Below the pieces are notes generated by a model. It was given only the letters and a program-made list of their open reading frames with translations, searched no databases and was not told the DNA's origin. From contig JAAHGF010000039.1 in NCBI GenBank assembly GCA_010672585.1, forward strand, positions 1 through 54,489: a stretch of 54,489 nt of DNA. The letters are read 5' to 3'. Made by a program: the position numbers and the translations under genes. Shown here in pieces: positions 8,547-18,207 of this stretch. This stretch comes from Okeania sp. SIO1I7 (GTDB taxonomy: Bacteria; Cyanobacteriota; Cyanobacteriia; Cyanobacteriales; Microcoleaceae). Numbering within the stretch: the first letter of the stretch is position 1; every line of letters starts with the position of its first letter.

Positions 8547-8745
8547 AAGGAGTAGGGGAGTGGGGAAGTTTGGGAAAAGTATAGCAGTCGAAGGAAAGGT
8601 TAGGACAAATCAAAAGCTTCAAACTAAAACAACATAAGATTTTTCCTTCTTTCTTCTCCCTTCTTGATTAAATAATTCCATAAAATTTATTAACTTCTTG
8701 CTTCTTGCTTCTTGCTTCTTCAATAACTTCTTCCTTTTTCCTTCT

Positions 8746-10182
8746 TCAATAACTTCTTCCTTCTTCCTTCTTCCTTCTTCCTTCAAATAATTCTTGTTGT
8801 AAACGATAGATAATTGTATCCGGTTCAACCTGATTTAAAATATCCTGAATAACGATATCTTGTCCTAATGGTCCCCAAGTACAACCCTTTTCCAAATAAA
8901 CCTTAGTCGCTCTACCAATAGCATAAATTCCATAAGCTGCAATAGAAGCTTGAGTAATAGCAACTCCTGCATAAGAAGTAACACCAACCTTTCCTAAACC
9001 TAATAATAAACTACTACCCAACTCCCCTAATAACATACCACTTTCACTGAATATAATTACTTTCCAAAGTTTACCTGCTTCATAGCTAGTCATGGGCAAA
9101 TTATAGAGACGAGACAAAGAACGAATTAAAGCTAAATCTATTACAGTAGTTCCCATCACATCAATAATAGCAACAGGATTAATAGCAACAGCTAAAGCTT
9201 TATACTTAGCAAAATCCCAGATTAAATCATCAGCTTCATCTTGTTTAATCTTAACAGTTTTATGAGCAATAGTTACCTCAGCTTCTCTTGCTTGTACTAA
9301 CGCATTTAACGCTAAAAGTGACCGCCCTTCCCGCTCTAAAATAGTAATTATTTTTTGTTTCAAAGGATCTATTTGAGGCGATGGAGTTTCCCATTCGTGA
9401 GTCACATTACCATCAGGCCATTCAATTCTTACAGGTATAGGAGCTGGTTCTGCTGAGACCATTACTACTTCTGTAGGAGGATAAATATCTTCTAATTCTT
9501 CTGATTTATCCACAACAATATTTTGCAAATTTTGATAAATATCTTCTCGTTCCGCTTCTGGATATAAATCAATTTTATTAAACACTAAAATTAGCGGTTT
9601 TTTAGCCTTCCTTAATTCACGCAAAGCATCATATTCAGTGCGAGTAAGATCCCCAGAAACAACAAATAGAATTAAATCTGCTTTGCGAGTAACTTCCTTA
9701 GCCATTTCTCCACGAACTTGACCTGCTACTTCATCTAATCCAGGAGTATCTATTAAATCTATTTTTGCTTTCTCTTGTTGATGAGAATTAATAAAAATAT
9801 TAGGTGTCCATCTAATAGCACGAGGCCATTGAGTCACGCCATTTAGAGGACCTGTTTCTAATATTTTTTCACTTAATAAAGCATTTAAAACTGCTGATTT
9901 ACCACGACTTACAAGACCAAAAACTGCTATTTGGATTACTCCTTGGTCTAGCTTATCAATGTTGGATTTTAATAAATCTAATTGAGTTTTTAAGGAGGAT
10001 GAAAATTCAGAAGTTTTTGTTTTTTGTGCCGTATTTTGCAAAGCAGAGTATCTATTTAGAGCTTTTCGTAAACTTGCTCTAGCACGTTTCCAATGTTGTT
10101 TACCTTGTTTTTGGTAACTTTCTGGAGATTGAGAATATTCTGTCACTATTTCTGAGTAAATATCTGAGTTAGTCAAGGTCAT
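8746..10182 (-). CDS. Era/dynamin-like GTPase with DUF697-type C-terminal region
   Basis: The product is 478 residues: a helical N-terminal 80, then a TRAFAC GTPase with G1 GLVSRGKS (89-96), G3 DTPGLDEV (145-152), G4 NKID (202-205) and G5-like SAE (about 252-254). Residues about 330-450 carry the AINPVAIIDVMGTTVIDLAL region and glycine-rich hydrophobic helices typical of DUF697 GTPases, which probably associate with membranes. The last residues EGRRKKEEGRSY are encoded by CTTCCTT heptamers, so the natural tail seems replaced by repeat DNA. The start is also odd: the ATG and next base triplet lie at the end of a (CTGATAA)n repeat whose consensus includes CTGAAATGACC. There is no ribosome binding site. 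It lies tail to tail with the AAA ATPase. Its cellular role is unknown. Confidence 0.85.
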   Translation of the reverse strand: MTLTNSDIYSEIVTEYSQSPESYQKQGKQHWKRARASLRKALNRYSALQNTAQKTKTSEFSSSLKTQLDLLKSNIDKLDQGVIQIAVFGLVSRGKSAVLNALLSEKILETGPLNGVTQWPRAIRWTPNIFINSHQQEKAKIDLIDTPGLDEVAGQVRGEMAKEVTRKADLILFVVSGDLTRTEYDALRELRKAKKPLILVFNKIDLYPEAEREDIYQNLQNIVVDKSEELEDIYPPTEVVMVSAEPAPIPVRIEWPDGNVTHEWETPSPQIDPLKQKIITILEREGRSLLALNALVQAREAEVTIAHKTVKIKQDEADDLIWDFAKYKALAVAINPVAIIDVMGTTVIDLALIRSLSRLYNLPMTSYEAGKLWKVIIFSESGMLLGELGSSLLLGLGKVGVTSYAGVAITQASIAAYGIYAIGRATKVYLEKGCTWGPLGQDIVIQDILNQVEPDTIIYRLQQELFEGRRKKEEGRSY

Positions 10183-10586
10183 TTCAGTTATCAGTTATCA
10201 GTTATCAGTTATCAGCTTTATTACCTTTAGTTGATAACTCAAGTACGTTGTTTTTGTACTTCAATTCTGTGGTTGGAAATGTAGTAAAACTAGCAGCATT
10301 CCGCAGGAAATGCTTACAGGAAATCAAAGTATCATTAGTTAATGATATAGCAATATGATTTTAGTTGTGATATATTGGATATTTTTGTTCTAGGGAATAG
10401 GGAATAGGGAAGAAACTAATACATAAGAATAAGATAACTGCTATCTTCTATGCTTTAAAGGAACACCTCAATTCTCACATCTGACTCCTGATTACTATAT
10501 AATTTTATCAAATCAATTGGCATAATTTATTAAATACTCCTAATTGAGTCTAGGGAAGAAAATTTATAATTGGTATAAGTTTATTT
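10183..10586. other. Spacer with TCAGTTA heptamers
   Basis: TCAGTTA units occupy about 10186-10214, directly upstream of the GTPase start on the minus strand. GCAGCATTCCGCAGGAAATG plus CTTAC (10290-10314) resembles an M2 MITE end and recurs near 15468-15492. No other gene is seen. Confidence 0.6.
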
Positions 10587-11264
10587 TTGGAGATAAACAT
10601 GAGTGAAAATTCCAATAATTTAGAGTTGGCAATAGTGATAGATAGTCAATCTACGAGCGTTCTGAAATGTCTATCAAATTGGGAAAGTTTGGTAAGAGTT
10701 GAGATTAAACAAATTCTCAAAAAAATAATTATCAAATTACTCAGAGTAAAAGAAGAAAAGATTTTTTCAGACAGAGTGTTTAGCAATAGATATTGAGCGA
10801 GAAAATTTTGAGAATTTGGTAAGTCTCAGAAATTGGGAAGAATTTTTCAACAATTAATAATTAATTATTAATAATTAATTATTACCTCTTCTTTTCAAGG
10901 AGAGGATTGAGGCGGTAGGGAAATTTTTTTCTTGTTTCTCCTTTAAAGTAGACGCTTTAAACCTTAATTATTCGGTAAGAGGTAAAATCAAAGAAATTAT
11001 CAAAGAAAATTATGCTCAAATAGATGAATATAGCTCCTATGACTTTAGACCGAGTTTATTGGAAGTAGCAATCAATGAAGAAGACTATGAAAATTTGATA
11101 CAAAAAATTGGGAACAATTATTAAGGGATAAAGTTGACAAAGTTATTGATTAAAATTATGATAAAATCTCCGATATTCAAGACTTAATGTACGAAGAGAG
11201 TTGACAACCACTTCCTTATACTGACTACCCAGGTAGTGATGGTTCACCACTCACACCTGATTAA
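10587..11264 (+). pseudogene. Decayed repeat protein with NWE motifs, split by an M1 repeat
   Basis: An open frame of 69 codons at 10587-10796 starts MEINMSENSNNLELAIVIDS and contains LSNWESLVRVEIKQIL. Past its stop, other frames continue with related text: NFENLVSLRNWEEFF (about 10805-10850), then an M1 repeat (10882-10978), then GKIKEIIKENYAQIDEYSSY and LEVAINEEDYENLIQ (to about 11105). A frameshift follows, then KNWEQLLRDKVDKVID, a stop, NYDKISDIQDLMYEES, a stop, and PLPYTDYPGSDGSPLTPD to the stop at 11264. The recurring NWE-plus-helix pattern suggests an original protein of about 40-residue repeats. Two frameshifts, internal stops and the insertion mark it as dead. A terminator-like hairpin follows at 11284. 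Family unknown. Confidence 0.65.
10882..10978. mobile_element. M1 interspersed repeat, copy D, inside a decayed gene
   Basis: TTACCTCTTCTTTTCAAGGA to TTAATTATTCGGTAA, preceded by ATTAATAATT repeats (10853-10880). Coding-like sequence of the same decayed gene lies on both sides, so this copy behaves as an insertion. Confidence 0.7.
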
Positions 11265-11283
11265 TTAATTGTAGAACAGATGT

Positions 11284-11316
11284 AAAGAGTCTGTACATAT
11301 TAGTAGACTCTTTTTT
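11284..11316 (+). terminator. Rho-independent terminator
   Basis: The stem AAAGAGTCT (11284-11292) pairs with AGACTCTTT (11305-11313), with a 12-base loop and a T run to 11316. It lies 20 bases after the end of the decayed gene, in its direction. Confidence 0.8.
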
Positions 11317-11483
11317 GCTTTTCTACTAAATGTGTTTCAGCAATTCTCAGTTGTTCTTTGTCTGAATAGGTAAAATTATTTGTAAATTTACCATTGAGTC
11401 ATATTTTTATTTATCAGTAGCTTGTTAGATACTCCCTAAAAATTCCAAATTTATTGATTATCTAGCACAGGTATCTATTTCCT

Positions 11484-13056
11484 ATTGCCATATTATTGTG
11501 CCGGAGTTGAGACAAATTCATTTCTCAATTTTCACAAAATTAACTATCTGTGGAAGTAGGGAAATATTTTGCTCAGTTCATATCTGTTAGTCTTCTCAGA
11601 TAATAGTCGCCTCTGAAAAATTCTCAATATACTAATTTCTCAACTTTCACAAAATTAATATCTGTGGAAATATAGAAATATTTTGCTCAGTTCATATCTG
11701 CTAGTCTTCTCAGATAATAGTTGCCCCTAAAAAATTCTCAATATACTAATTATTCAGCAGAGGTACTTAACTATTTATTGCAGAATTTCTCCTAATTTCT
11801 CAACTCTCACAAAAATTAGTATCTGTGGAAATTTTTGAGGATTAGGGAAATGTTTTGAATGATTTTTCCTAATTTCTCCTAATTTCTCAACTTTTACAAA
11901 ATTAATATCTGTGGAAATAGGGAAATATTTTGTTCAATTTATATCTGCTAGTCTTCTCAGATAATAGTCGCCCCTGAAAAATTCTCAATATACTAATTTC
12001 TCAACTTTCACAAAATTGACTATCTGTGGAAGTAGGGCAATATTTTGTTCAATTTATATCTGTTAGTATTCTCAGGTAATAGTTACCCCCTAAAAAATGC
12101 TCAATATACTAATTATTCTACAGAGGTAATTAACTATTTATTGCAGAATTTCTCCTAATTTCTCAGCTCTCACAAAAATTAGTATCTTTGGAAGTTTTGT
12201 GGGAGTGGGAAAATATGTTGAATAATTTTTCCTAATTTTTCAACTTTCACAAAATTAACTATCTGTGGAAGTAGGGAAATATTTTGTTCAATTTATATCT
12301 GCTCGTATTTTCCGGTAATAGTCGCCTCTGAAAAATTCTCAATATACTAATTTCTCAACTTTCACAAAATTAATATCTGTGGAAATATAGAAATATTTTG
12401 CTCAGTTCATATCTGCTAGTCTTCTCAGATAATAGTTGCCCCTAAAAAATGCTCAATATACTAATTATTCTAAAGAGGTAATTAACTATTTATTGCAGAA
12501 TTTCTCCTAATTTCTCAACTCTCACAAAAATTAGTATCTGTGGAAATTTTTGAGGATTAGGGAAATATTTTAAATAATTTTTCCTAATTTCTCAACTTTC
12601 ACAAAATTGACTATCTGTGGAAGTAGGGAAATATTTTGCTCAGTTCATATCTGTTAGTCTTCTCAGATAATAGTCGCCTCTGAAAAATTCTCAATATACT
12701 AATTTCTCAACTTTCACAAAATTAATATCTGTGGAAATATAGAAATATTTTGCTCAGTTCATATCTGCTAGTCTTCTCAGATAATAGTTGCCCCTAAAAA
12801 ATTCTCAATATACTAATTATTCAGCAGAGGTACTTAACTATTTATTGCAGAATTTCTCCTAATTTCTCAACTCTCACAAAAATTAGTATCTGTGGAAATT
12901 TTTGAGGATTAGGGAAATGTTTTGAATAATTTTTCCTAATTTCTCAACTTTCACAAAATTAATATCTGTGGAAATATAGAAATATTTTTCTCAGTTCATA
13001 TCTGCTCGTATTTTCCGGTAATAGTCGCCTCTGAAAAATTCTCAATATACTAATTA
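11484..13056. repeat. Higher-order tandem repeat, period about 352 bp
   Basis: The landmark CTCAAYTTTYAC starts at 11524, 11886, 12239 (as TTCAAC), 12591 and 12943, so the large period is about 352-362 bp with just over four units. Each unit holds two related subunits of about 115 bp (TCTGTGGAARTAGGGAAAT, then TTCTCAGATAATAGTYGCC, then TTCTCAATATACTAA) and a third subunit with ACTTAACTATTTATTGCAGA. The left edge (11484-11516) is a copy of the last codons and stop of the GTPase gene at 13195 (VSTPAQ stop on the minus strand). The third subunit resembles that gene's 3' flank. I see no reading frame. Confidence 0.85.
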
Positions 13057-13058
13057 TT

Positions 13059-13161
13059 AGACATCTCCTCCAAAAGAAGGAACAGGCAACAAGGAACAGG
13101 GAGAAATAATTGATAATTTATAGATAATAATTGATTTTATTTTGGATTTTTGGAGATGTCT
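13059..13161. mobile_element. M3 MITE, copy 1
   Basis: AGACATCTCC (about 13059-13068) and GGAGATGTCT (13152-13161) are inverted ends, with ATT flanking on both sides as a 3-bp target duplication. Related copies lie at 37705 and 49446. It sits between the tandem array and the GTPase gene. Confidence 0.75.
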
Positions 13162-13194
13162 ATTTACCAGAGACACTTACTATTTATTGCCATG

Positions 13195-14661
13195 TTATTG
13201 TGCTGGAGTTGAGACAACTTCTGATTTTTTCTCCTCTGGCAAAATATGACTCATTACCTGAGTTACAAAAGACTTCAAGAAATTATTTTGCTGAGTTTGG
13301 CTAAATACACTTTGTATAATTTTGCTTAATTTATCTATATTCATAGAATTACTATTTGTTTGAGTTTGAAAATATTCTACTAAACTAATACCTGCAACTC
13401 TTGTTAGATAAGCAGCACTTACAGCTTGAACTGCACCGCCAGCTACAAAAGTTACAGTATTACTTTTCAGAATAGTAGTTAATGTTTTTGTCGAAAGTTC
13501 TACTAAGCCTAATTTTAGCATTAGCTCTGCAATAGTTCCTGCTACTTGTTTGCCTTGTTCGAGGGAAAATTTTTGCTCATATATAGCACTTAAATCTACT
13601 ATTAACTGAGAATTTATAGCTGCCGTTGCTAATAAGTCTAAAGCTGGAACTGGATTAGCAAATGCTGTTGCTGCAGCGATCCATTGATACTGTTCAATTA
13701 TCGGAATAGCACGTTCTCGCCTGACCTGATTTAATATACTCTTGGCTTCCAGTGTAACTATTTGTGCTTTTCTTTTAGTAGTTGCCCAGACTAATTTTTC
13801 TGTTTCTTTTTCTAATGTTTGATTCAATTTTTCTATCAATCCAGATATTTCTGGTAATGGTTGTTCTGTAGATTCTTGAATACTCCCATCTTGCTGATGT
13901 TTTCGTACTTTTACAGAGTTAGGTTTTGCAGAAATTCCTACTAAATTTTCTTCTGAGTTAATAGTAGATAATGTCTCTTTCAGTTTCTGTAATATCTGGG
14001 GTTTTTGGTCTGGTAAATATTGGTCTTGTTTATTCCAAACGAGGATAAAACTTTGACCGAGAGATGCTAGTTTTGATAAAGCTTGAAATTCTGAATCTGT
14101 TACGTCACCTGTAATAACAAATAAGATGAGGTCGTAAGTTGAAAGAGGATTAAGTTGAATATTTTCATCTGTTGTTATCCATTCTTCCTGCCATGTTGAA
14201 TCGCTAATTTCTAACTTTTTAGAATTAGTGGATAGCCATTGAGAATTCAATATTTCAGCTACAGAAGTTTTACCTACTCCTCGATAACCAGTCACTACCA
14301 TACTTAATTCTTTTCTTTCTAATTCATTAGTAAGTGTGGTTGCTTGCTGACGTAATTGACTAATTTTTTCAGATTTATTAGTACTTTTTATTTCCTGAAA
14401 AACCTTATCTATAGTAATAACTGATAAAGCGATCGCTTCCTCTGCTGCTTCTTTTGTTGGTGGTGCAATTATAGTAGGTTTCTGGAGTGTTTTAGACTTT
14501 GGTTTTTTTAACAACAAAACTCCTAGACCTGCTGCTATAATTCCTAACATAGTAGCTCCGCCAAATTCTGCCACTGAATGTTGGACACTATCTAATAACC
14601 ATAACAGTAGAGATAATCCGATCCCTCCTACTAATATTGGTCTTTGTAATTTTATAGCCAT
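13195..14661 (-). CDS. Membrane-anchored DUF697-type GTPase with degenerate G3
   Basis: The product is 488 residues. Two hydrophobic segments (about 8-24 and 34-52) should anchor the N-terminus. G1 is GYRGVGKTS (125-133) and G4 is NKQD (210-213). The expected DxxG of G3 is not seen between them: the region reads ENIQLNPLSTYDLILFV, so hydrolysis may be impaired. Residues about 330-430 (NPVPALDLLATAAINSQLIV and the following helices) match the DUF697-type region. It resembles the GTPase at 8746 in plan but is diverged. The gene's 3' end, coding VVSTPAQ, is duplicated at 11484-11516 beyond a tandem array. Its function is unknown; membrane-associated GTPase activity is inferred. Confidence 0.83.
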   Translation of the reverse strand: MAIKLQRPILVGGIGLSLLLWLLDSVQHSVAEFGGATMLGIIAAGLGVLLLKKPKSKTLQKPTIIAPPTKEAAEEAIALSVITIDKVFQEIKSTNKSEKISQLRQQATTLTNELERKELSMVVTGYRGVGKTSVAEILNSQWLSTNSKKLEISDSTWQEEWITTDENIQLNPLSTYDLILFVITGDVTDSEFQALSKLASLGQSFILVWNKQDQYLPDQKPQILQKLKETLSTINSEENLVGISAKPNSVKVRKHQQDGSIQESTEQPLPEISGLIEKLNQTLEKETEKLVWATTKRKAQIVTLEAKSILNQVRRERAIPIIEQYQWIAAATAFANPVPALDLLATAAINSQLIVDLSAIYEQKFSLEQGKQVAGTIAELMLKLGLVELSTKTLTTILKSNTVTFVAGGAVQAVSAAYLTRVAGISLVEYFQTQTNSNSMNIDKLSKIIQSVFSQTQQNNFLKSFVTQVMSHILPEEKKSEVVSTPAQ

Positions 14662-15588
14662 TTTTTTTATCCTCGGAAATTTCCTTAGTTGTTCATTTTA
14701 TCATGTTCAGCTTATTACTATCTTAACTCTTCTTCTCGGTGATTTTTATAATCAATCTATGATTAAGTTATTTAGCTGTATTGATAAATGTTTGCTACAA
14801 ATAGCTAGGGTATTTTTGAGAAGTCAGTCCTCAGGAGTCAAAATGAAACTTCAGTACCATTTTTTAGCTAGGAAATACTCTTTTTTTGTAAGCATTCAGC
14901 CGTCAGCCATCAGCTATCAGCTATTGCTTTTAGTTTAGGGGAAAAATTTTATGAACCGTCTTACTACAAAAGTTGCCTCCCTGGTCCTTAAAGTCAGTTG
15001 TTAATTTAAACACCGTCCTTTAAGTAGAGAGTCTTGTAGCTGATAGCTGACTGCTAATAGCTGAATGCTTACCTTTTTTTTCAAAGATAAATCTCCTGCA
15101 CTTGTCTTTTAATCACACTTATTATTCGTAAAATTATTTTTTCATGCATAGTATTAGTTTAATTTTAACGAGCTAATACCAAGGATAAATGTTTGTTACA
15201 AATTGTAGATTGTAGGGATGTTGCATGGAACGTCTGTAGGTAACTTCAATTATCAGTACCTCCTACTGAAGCAGGAGGCTTGAAATCTGGTATAAAAGAT
15301 ATACTATCAAGCGGATTTTACACTTTGCTGCTTTTTCTGGTTTTCCAGAAAGCGGGAAAACTAACACACTATTAATAGATTAATATTAGAGTTATTAACT
15401 AATTCCTGAAGACGACGTAATTGCTGGTCAGTAATAGCTGATAGCTAATAGCTGACCGCTGTTTGCGCAGCATTCCGCAGGAAATGCTTACCTATCAAGA
15501 AGATGTAGCAAGACTGTTGAGATTTGGTATTAGTACATAAAATCTATAGAACAACCTACTCAACTATCTGCAAATATCCCCTTTAATT
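14662..15588. other. Spacer with an M2 MITE and repeat fragments
   Basis: No gene is seen. It contains GATAAATGTTTGCTACAAAT (about 14782) and a relative near 15183, an M2 MITE (14888-15072), and an M2-like end with GCATTCCGCAGGAAATGCTT (about 15468-15492). Confidence 0.6.
14888..15072. mobile_element. M2 MITE, copy 2
   Basis: GTAAGCATTCAGC (14888-14900) and GCTGAATGCTTAC (15060-15072) are perfect 13-bp inverted ends. CTTTTTTT flanks both sides, an 8-bp direct repeat. The arms consist of TCAGCTA-type heptamers and no gene is inside. IS66-like by end sequence and duplication length. Confidence 0.8.
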
Positions 15589-16170
15589 CTAACCAAAATA
15601 AGATGGCTCATTACCTGGTTTCCACTTAATATTACAACCTATACTTGGCTTTTGTTCTTCACCTACAGATTTTTCTGCTAAAACTGCATCTAAAGCTGCT
15701 CTTAAATCACTTCCTGTGACTGGTTGATTATTACTAGGACGACTATCATCTAATTGTCCTCTATATACTAATTTAAAATCAGCATCAAATAGGAAAAAAT
15801 CTGGAGTACAAGCAGCAGTATAAGATTTTGCAACTTCCTGAGTTCCATCAAAACAGTAGGGAAAATTAAACCCTAATTCTAATGCCATTTCCTTTAGTTT
15901 ATCTGGAGAATCATCAGGATGAGTTTCAGTATCATTGGAACTAATAGCTACAATTCCTAAATTTTTTGGAACGTAATCTTCTCCAATTTTAGCAAGTTCT
16001 AATTGAACGTGTTTCACAAAAGGACAATGACGGCAAATAAACATAATTAAGAGTGCTTTTTTTCCCTCAAATGTTGATAGGGAAATGATTTGCTCGGAAA
16101 CTACATCTTGTAACTGAAAATTTGGAGCTGGAGTTGCTAATGTCAGCATTGTAGAAGCGGTTAAAACCAT
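15589..16170 (-). CDS. Thioredoxin-fold (AhpC/TSA-like) family protein
   Basis: The product is 193 residues. LATPAPNFQLQDV near 11-23 is the usual start of a peroxiredoxin/redoxin fold. ALLIMFICRHCPFVKHVQ near 39-56 holds a CxxC (CRHC) redox site followed by the conserved PFVKH. The TPDFFLFD segment near 117-124 carries the cis-proline of the fold. The C-terminus ends SIGCNIKWKPGNEPSYFG, typical of this cyanobacterial family. It should be a cytosolic thiol-disulfide or peroxide reductase; the substrate is unknown. The start ATG has AGGA a few bases upstream. It stands alone between repeat-rich spacers. Confidence 0.85.
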   Translation of the reverse strand: MVLTASTMLTLATPAPNFQLQDVVSEQIISLSTFEGKKALLIMFICRHCPFVKHVQLELAKIGEDYVPKNLGIVAISSNDTETHPDDSPDKLKEMALELGFNFPYCFDGTQEVAKSYTAACTPDFFLFDADFKLVYRGQLDDSRPSNNQPVTGSDLRAALDAVLAEKSVGEEQKPSIGCNIKWKPGNEPSYFG

Positions 16171-16659
16171 AGTTATTCCTGTATATTTTTCTTTCTAAAA
16201 AAACTATAGCAGGGAACAGGCAACAGGCAACAGTGGGAAAAGCATTCCTTTGTCTAAAGTTCATCATCAATATAAGTCAAACACCAACTCGTTTCTTGCC
16301 ATACCACATTTTTACCAACTTAATCAAAACTAAACAATTTTTATCTTGAGAACTACTGAAATTTTTTTGACTACAACAAATCTCTAATACCAATTATTGC
16401 CCCATGAATTCCACAAAAAATTTACGAGAGATTTCTTTTGATAAAAAGCCAGTATCCATCATATTTTCTATCTGTAATTTATAGATTTACTCACTTTATT
16501 TCTTATTGCTTATTACTCGAAAAATATTTGAGATAATTAAGGTACTAAGCTATTCCTTCTTCCTTCCTCCTTACTTCTTCTTCCTTACTTCTTCCCCCTT
16601 ACCTCTTCCCTCTTCCCTCTTCCCTCTTCCTTCTTCCTTCTTCCTTCTTCCTTCTTCCT
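16171..16659. other. Spacer with CTTCCTT heptamers
   Basis: No gene is seen. Pyrimidine heptamers (TTCCTTC/CTTCCCT) fill about 16553-16663 and run up to the stop of the histidine kinase. GGGAACAGGCAACAGGCAAC at about 16211 belongs to the loose short-repeat background. Confidence 0.6.
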
Positions 16660-18207
16660 TCAAGATACTCTTTGTAATGGAATTTCAACTCTGAAAGTAG
16701 TTCCTTTGCCTACTTCACTTGCAAAATCTATTGTTCCACTATGAAGCTCTACACACTGTTTAACAATTGCTAATCCTAATCCTGTTCCTGCTATTTTACC
16801 TACATTACTTGCTCTGTAAAAAGATTCAAACAATTTTTTTTGATTTTCAACTGGAATACCTATTCCTTTGTCTTCGATCAGAAAAATAGCTCTTCGATCG
16901 TTTAAAGTTAACTGAAAATTAACCTCACCTCCTGTAGGTGAATACTTAATAGCATTTGATAATAAATTATTTAAGATATGCCGAATTAGTTTCTCATCTA
17001 TTAAGAAGAAAATCGCATCATTCTTGTTCGACTTAGGTGGAGATTTCTGTTTGAATTTTTTGTTAATTGTGAAACTTATTATATGCTTATCGCTAGCAGT
17101 AACTTTGATAGATTCAGTAATATGAGAACAGACTTTAATCAAATCAACAGGTGCTGGTTTATATTTCAGTTTTCCAGCATCTGCTTTACCAATAAATCGG
17201 ACATCATTTAGCAATTCAAGCATTTCTTGTGTAGACTCTTCAATATACACTAAATATTGATCTTTTTCAGCTTCAGTAATTTCAGATTCATAGGATCTTA
17301 GTAATTGACTAGATAATAATACTGTATTTAGAGGATTACCAAATTCGTGAGTCACCATTGAAAAAAAACGACCCCTTAGTTCTCTTAAATCTCGTTCTTG
17401 TTCTAAAGCTTGACGTATTTCCTCTTCCTCTTTTTTGCGTTCTGTAATATTTCGACCTATATAAACAAAATTATGTATTCCTTCTACATTTGTTTGAATC
17501 ACTGAACAAGAAAGTTCAACAATAATTTTATCACCTGTTTTATTCTGACAAATTAATTCTACATCTTGAGAAATTTGTTCTTTTAAAAATAAATATTTTT
17601 GGCGTGCTTTATGTAGTAATTCTTCCTTGGGAATAACCATAGAAATATTTTGACCTACCAATTCTTCTTTTGTATAATCAAACAAAATTTCGGCTGCACG
17701 GTTAACAGTTTTAATTACCCCCGAATTTGTTGTTACTAATAAAGCATCCGCCATAGAAGTAATAATTTTATTGATATAATCCTCAGAAGCAGCTAAAGAA
17801 CTTAATAAAAGATTAGATTCATTTGAATTTTGAACTAACTGCTGCTGCATTACCATTTTTTCCGTTACATCTTCGACGAATACAAATAAGTTTTTTTCTC
17901 GAATATTTTCATTAAAATCTGCAATTATAGATATATTGATATACAGAGGAGATTTCTTTTCCAAAAACCTAGCAACTCCTTCATATTCAAAACTTTCTCT
18001 TTGCCCATTAATCACTTCCTCCAGAAATTCTTCAACTCCTGCTAATTCTGGAAAACTATGACGAATATCTTCACCTAAAACTGCTAATTTTGGAGGAGCG
18101 GCAAATCTGTTTAACCCATAAGATACCTCTAAAATTTTTAACTCGGAATTAATTATCAAATACTCAGTTTGACGAGATGCTAAAAGTTTTTTTAATAGGT
18201 TAATCAT
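16660..18207 (-). CDS. PAS-domain sensor histidine kinase
   Basis: The product is 515 residues with no membrane segment, so it should be cytosolic. Residues about 10-120 form a first PAS-like sensor region, and about 145-255 a second PAS (SMADALLVTTNSGVIKTVNR, ending YIGRNITERK). A coiled linker leads to the dimerisation domain with the phospho-accepting histidine in SMVTHEFGNPLN (about 283-294). The catalytic domain has an N box HILNNLLSNAIKYS, G1 IEDKGIGIP and G2 GTGLGLAIV. It should autophosphorylate in response to an unseen signal; no response regulator is adjacent. The ATG is preceded by an M5 repeat ending in (CTGATAA)n about 15 bases upstream, so its promoter or leader is repeat DNA. 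Confidence 0.92.
   Translation of the reverse strand: MINLLKKLLASRQTEYLIINSELKILEVSYGLNRFAAPPKLAVLGEDIRHSFPELAGVEEFLEEVINGQRESFEYEGVARFLEKKSPLYINISIIADFNENIREKNLFVFVEDVTEKMVMQQQLVQNSNESNLLLSSLAASEDYINKIITSMADALLVTTNSGVIKTVNRAAEILFDYTKEELVGQNISMVIPKEELLHKARQKYLFLKEQISQDVELICQNKTGDKIIVELSCSVIQTNVEGIHNFVYIGRNITERKKEEEEIRQALEQERDLRELRGRFFSMVTHEFGNPLNTVLLSSQLLRSYESEITEAEKDQYLVYIEESTQEMLELLNDVRFIGKADAGKLKYKPAPVDLIKVCSHITESIKVTASDKHIISFTINKKFKQKSPPKSNKNDAIFFLIDEKLIRHILNNLLSNAIKYSPTGGEVNFQLTLNDRRAIFLIEDKGIGIPVENQKKLFESFYRASNVGKIAGTGLGLAIVKQCVELHSGTIDFASEVGKGTTFRVEIPLQRVS

Noticed and set aside
8619-8828. A 69-codon frame rich in E, R and K on the minus strand
   Set aside because: It is read from CTTCCTT/TTCTTGC heptamers and overlaps the end of the GTPase gene.
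11484-13056. A CRISPR array
   Set aside because: The units are about 115 and 352 bp and there are no unique spacers between short identical repeats; no cas genes.
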